Positions 4,317-5,645 of a stretch of 5,645 nucleotides of DNA are shown here, piece by piece; the first letter of the stretch is position 1; each line of letters opens with the position of its first letter. Made by a program: the position numbers and the translations under genes. The notes below the pieces were generated by a model, which did not search any database, was not told where the DNA came from, and saw only the letters and a list, made by a program, of their open reading frames with translations. Source of the DNA: Pseudomonadota bacterium. Lineage in GTDB: Bacteria > Pseudomonadota > Alphaproteobacteria > Acetobacterales > Acetobacteraceae. The DNA lies in assembly GCA_021779655.1 (NCBI GenBank), contig JAJYAF010000168.1, positions 1 through 5,645 of the forward strand, in the 5' to 3' direction.

Positions 4317-5645
4317 ATGTCCGACGTCCTCGCAGTTTTGCCCGATGCCGGCAGCGGCCTCGTCGACCAGTTCGGCGATGGCCTGGTGGTGAATTACGCC
4401 GCGCAATTTTTCCCGGTCCCCGTCGCGCTTGCAGATCTCAGCCAATCGCAATGGTATATCGCGCAATGGGGCCAGCCGGTTGCGATCAACAGCGCCGATT
4501 ACACGAGCGGCGATCCCGCGTATTACGATCCGCTTTACGGCTTGCCGCTCTATAGCTGGACTGAGCCGGGCACCAATTCAGCGATCGCGATTTATGGAAA
4601 TACCGGCGCGCTGGGCGGCGGGGATGTCTATCAACTGACGGACGGCAACACCAATACGGCCCCGCTGCAAAGCGGCACGAACGAAGCGGATATGTTCTTG
4701 TCTTCGCCCGCCGCGAATGCAGCGCTGGTTTATCCGCTCACGCTCTCGCTCAACGCCAGGATCGTGCAGTCGCTCATCCGTTTCGCCAGCCCGGCGCTCA
4801 GCGCCCAGTTCGCCACGGCCGGTACCGTGTTCGGCAGTTTCGATATCGGGTTAACGGTCAATTTCGACGGTGCGCACGGCCTGCCCGCCTATAGCGGCTA
4901 TGTGCAGATCGTCCCCTGGACATCGGATTCAAGCGCGCCCGCGGACTACTACAGCGCGCCGCTGCCGCGCGGCGCATCGGATTCCATGCAGTTCGTGTCC
5001 TCGCTGCTTCTGCCGGGCGATCCCGCTCTGCCGCTGCTTCCCGTCGATGCCGGGGCCGTGCCGGCCACGCTGACCTATAATATCAACAAATATGTCTATG
5101 CGACGCTTCAGTATGAATTTTCCCAATTCTCGGCTGCCGATCGGGCGGTATTGCTCAACCTGGCGAACTGGACCTTCGGTGGGCTTTACGTCGGGCCAGC
5201 CACGAACGACGCGCAGACAACGGGCCCCATGGGCACCGGCGCGGTTGCAGCCGAATCGGTCAGCATCCAGGTTTCCGATATTCAGGTCACGGCCAATCAG
5301 GGCACCATCTACAATCCCGGGGCGCCGCCCGCCAGCGTGGTCAGCGCCGATAGCAATCCGCAAATTACCTTTTATGACAATACGCTACACGCCGGCGGTC
5401 AGACCGATGGCTCGGTTTATTCCGGGGCCGATTCCGGTGTACAGGACCGGTATATCTATACCGGAGCGGATAATATAAGCCTGACCGCTCCGGTCGGGCA
5501 GAACTGGGAGTTCGGCGGCGGCTCGGGCCTCACCGAACTGACCGCGGTTTCAGGTAATAATGTCTTTGTCGCCAGCACCGGCAGCTCCACCATGGTGGGC
5601 GGCAGCGGCGGCGACGTGTTCATGATCCCGGACGCCAACGAAACC
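4317..5645 (+). CDS. Large RTX-like secreted or surface protein, N-terminal part (cut by window edge)
   Basis: An unbroken frame of 443 codons runs from ATG 4317 off the right edge. The first stop upstream in frame is TAG 4194-4196, and no other start codon lies between, so 4317 is the earliest start; its SD (TTGGA, 4306-4310) is weak. The protein begins MSDVLAVLPDAG with no signal peptide and no membrane segment. By hand count it has no cysteine, one lysine, five arginines and about 36 Asp/Glu, so it is strongly acidic. Residues about 40-325 are rich in Tyr, Trp, Ser, Thr and Gly in a beta-strand-like pattern (QWYIAQWGQPV near 45-55, FGGLYVGP 287-294, VSIQVSDIQVT 315-325) and could be a beta-sandwich or binding domain; I do not recognise the family. 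Residues 379-443 turn into repeats: SGNNVFVAS, TGSSTMVGG and SGGDVFMIP (412-438) are three in-register nonapeptides ending in the GGxGxD-like GGSGGD of calcium-binding RTX beta-rolls. RTX proteins usually leave by type I secretion through a C-terminal signal, which would lie outside the window. Function is unknown. Confidence 0.88.
   Translation, partial: MSDVLAVLPDAGSGLVDQFGDGLVVNYAAQFFPVPVALADLSQSQWYIAQWGQPVAINSADYTSGDPAYYDPLYGLPLYSWTEPGTNSAIAIYGNTGALGGGDVYQLTDGNTNTAPLQSGTNEADMFLSSPAANAALVYPLTLSLNARIVQSLIRFASPALSAQFATAGTVFGSFDIGLTVNFDGAHGLPAYSGYVQIVPWTSDSSAPADYYSAPLPRGASDSMQFVSSLLLPGDPALPLLPVDAGAVPATLTYNINKYVYATLQYEFSQFSAADRAVLLNLANWTFGGLYVGPATNDAQTTGPMGTGAVAAESVSIQVSDIQVTANQGTIYNPGAPPASVVSADSNPQITFYDNTLHAGGQTDGSVYSGADSGVQDRYIYTGADNISLTAPVGQNWEFGGGSGLTELTAVSGNNVFVASTGSSTMVGGSGGDVFMIPDANET

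Noticed and set aside
4182..4466. Minus-strand ORF of 94 aa at the start of the RTX-like gene
   Set aside because: It overlaps the regulatory spacer and the first codons of the open 443-codon frame, lacks an SD, and shows no domain.
4929..5363. Minus-strand ORF of 144 aa, and overlapping plus frames at 4870-5073 and 5092-5478
   Set aside because: Shadows of the RTX-like frame, which has coherent composition and repeats; these are Arg-rich and motif-free.

Overview
The window is GC-rich DNA and carries the end of a bacterial division and cell-wall cluster in the order ftsA-ftsZ-lpxC, all on the + strand. The gene order, the long C-terminal linker of FtsZ and its [12 protein letters not shown] tail point to an alphaproteobacterium. 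The style of the last protein, a TGSSTMVGGSGGDVF-type calcium-binding repeat region, is what I associate with Rhodospirillales/Acetobacteraceae. The family assignment is inference, not proof.

Bases 1-933 hold the last 310 codons of ftsA, which is cut by the left edge. A 96-base gap follows, with a strong ribosome binding site, a perfect TTGACA inside a small inverted repeat, and a GANTC methylation-type site on the start codon. ftsZ occupies 1030-2643. Its long, His-, Pro- and Ala-rich linker contains two short in-frame tandem repeats. A 162-186 base spacer with a conspicuous AT-rich island leads into lpxC, whose better start is 2830 rather than 2806. Together these genes supply the membrane anchor of the Z-ring, the Z-ring polymer, and the committed step of lipid A synthesis.

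After lpxC the expected alphaproteobacterial neighbours (bamD, recN, ligA) are absent. Instead there is a tRNA-Val(GAC) gene at 3939-4013 with its own likely promoter and a likely terminator, then about 300 bases without a gene. That spacer holds the most unusual object in the window: seven short direct units at 4101-4173, six of them carrying GANTC, spaced 9-11 bases apart and so on one face of the helix. A near-consensus CtrA box (TTAA-N7-TTAG) follows 8 bases later.

From 4317 to the right edge runs an unbroken reading frame of 443 codons. It has no stop inside the window and is easily missed by ORF callers for that reason. It encodes an acidic, cysteine-free protein without an N-terminal signal peptide. 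A beta-rich N-terminal region that I do not recognise leads into RTX-like nonapeptide repeats at the edge, which suggests a type I secreted or cell-surface protein. A testable idea is that CcrM methylation and CtrA tie expression of this protein to the cell cycle.
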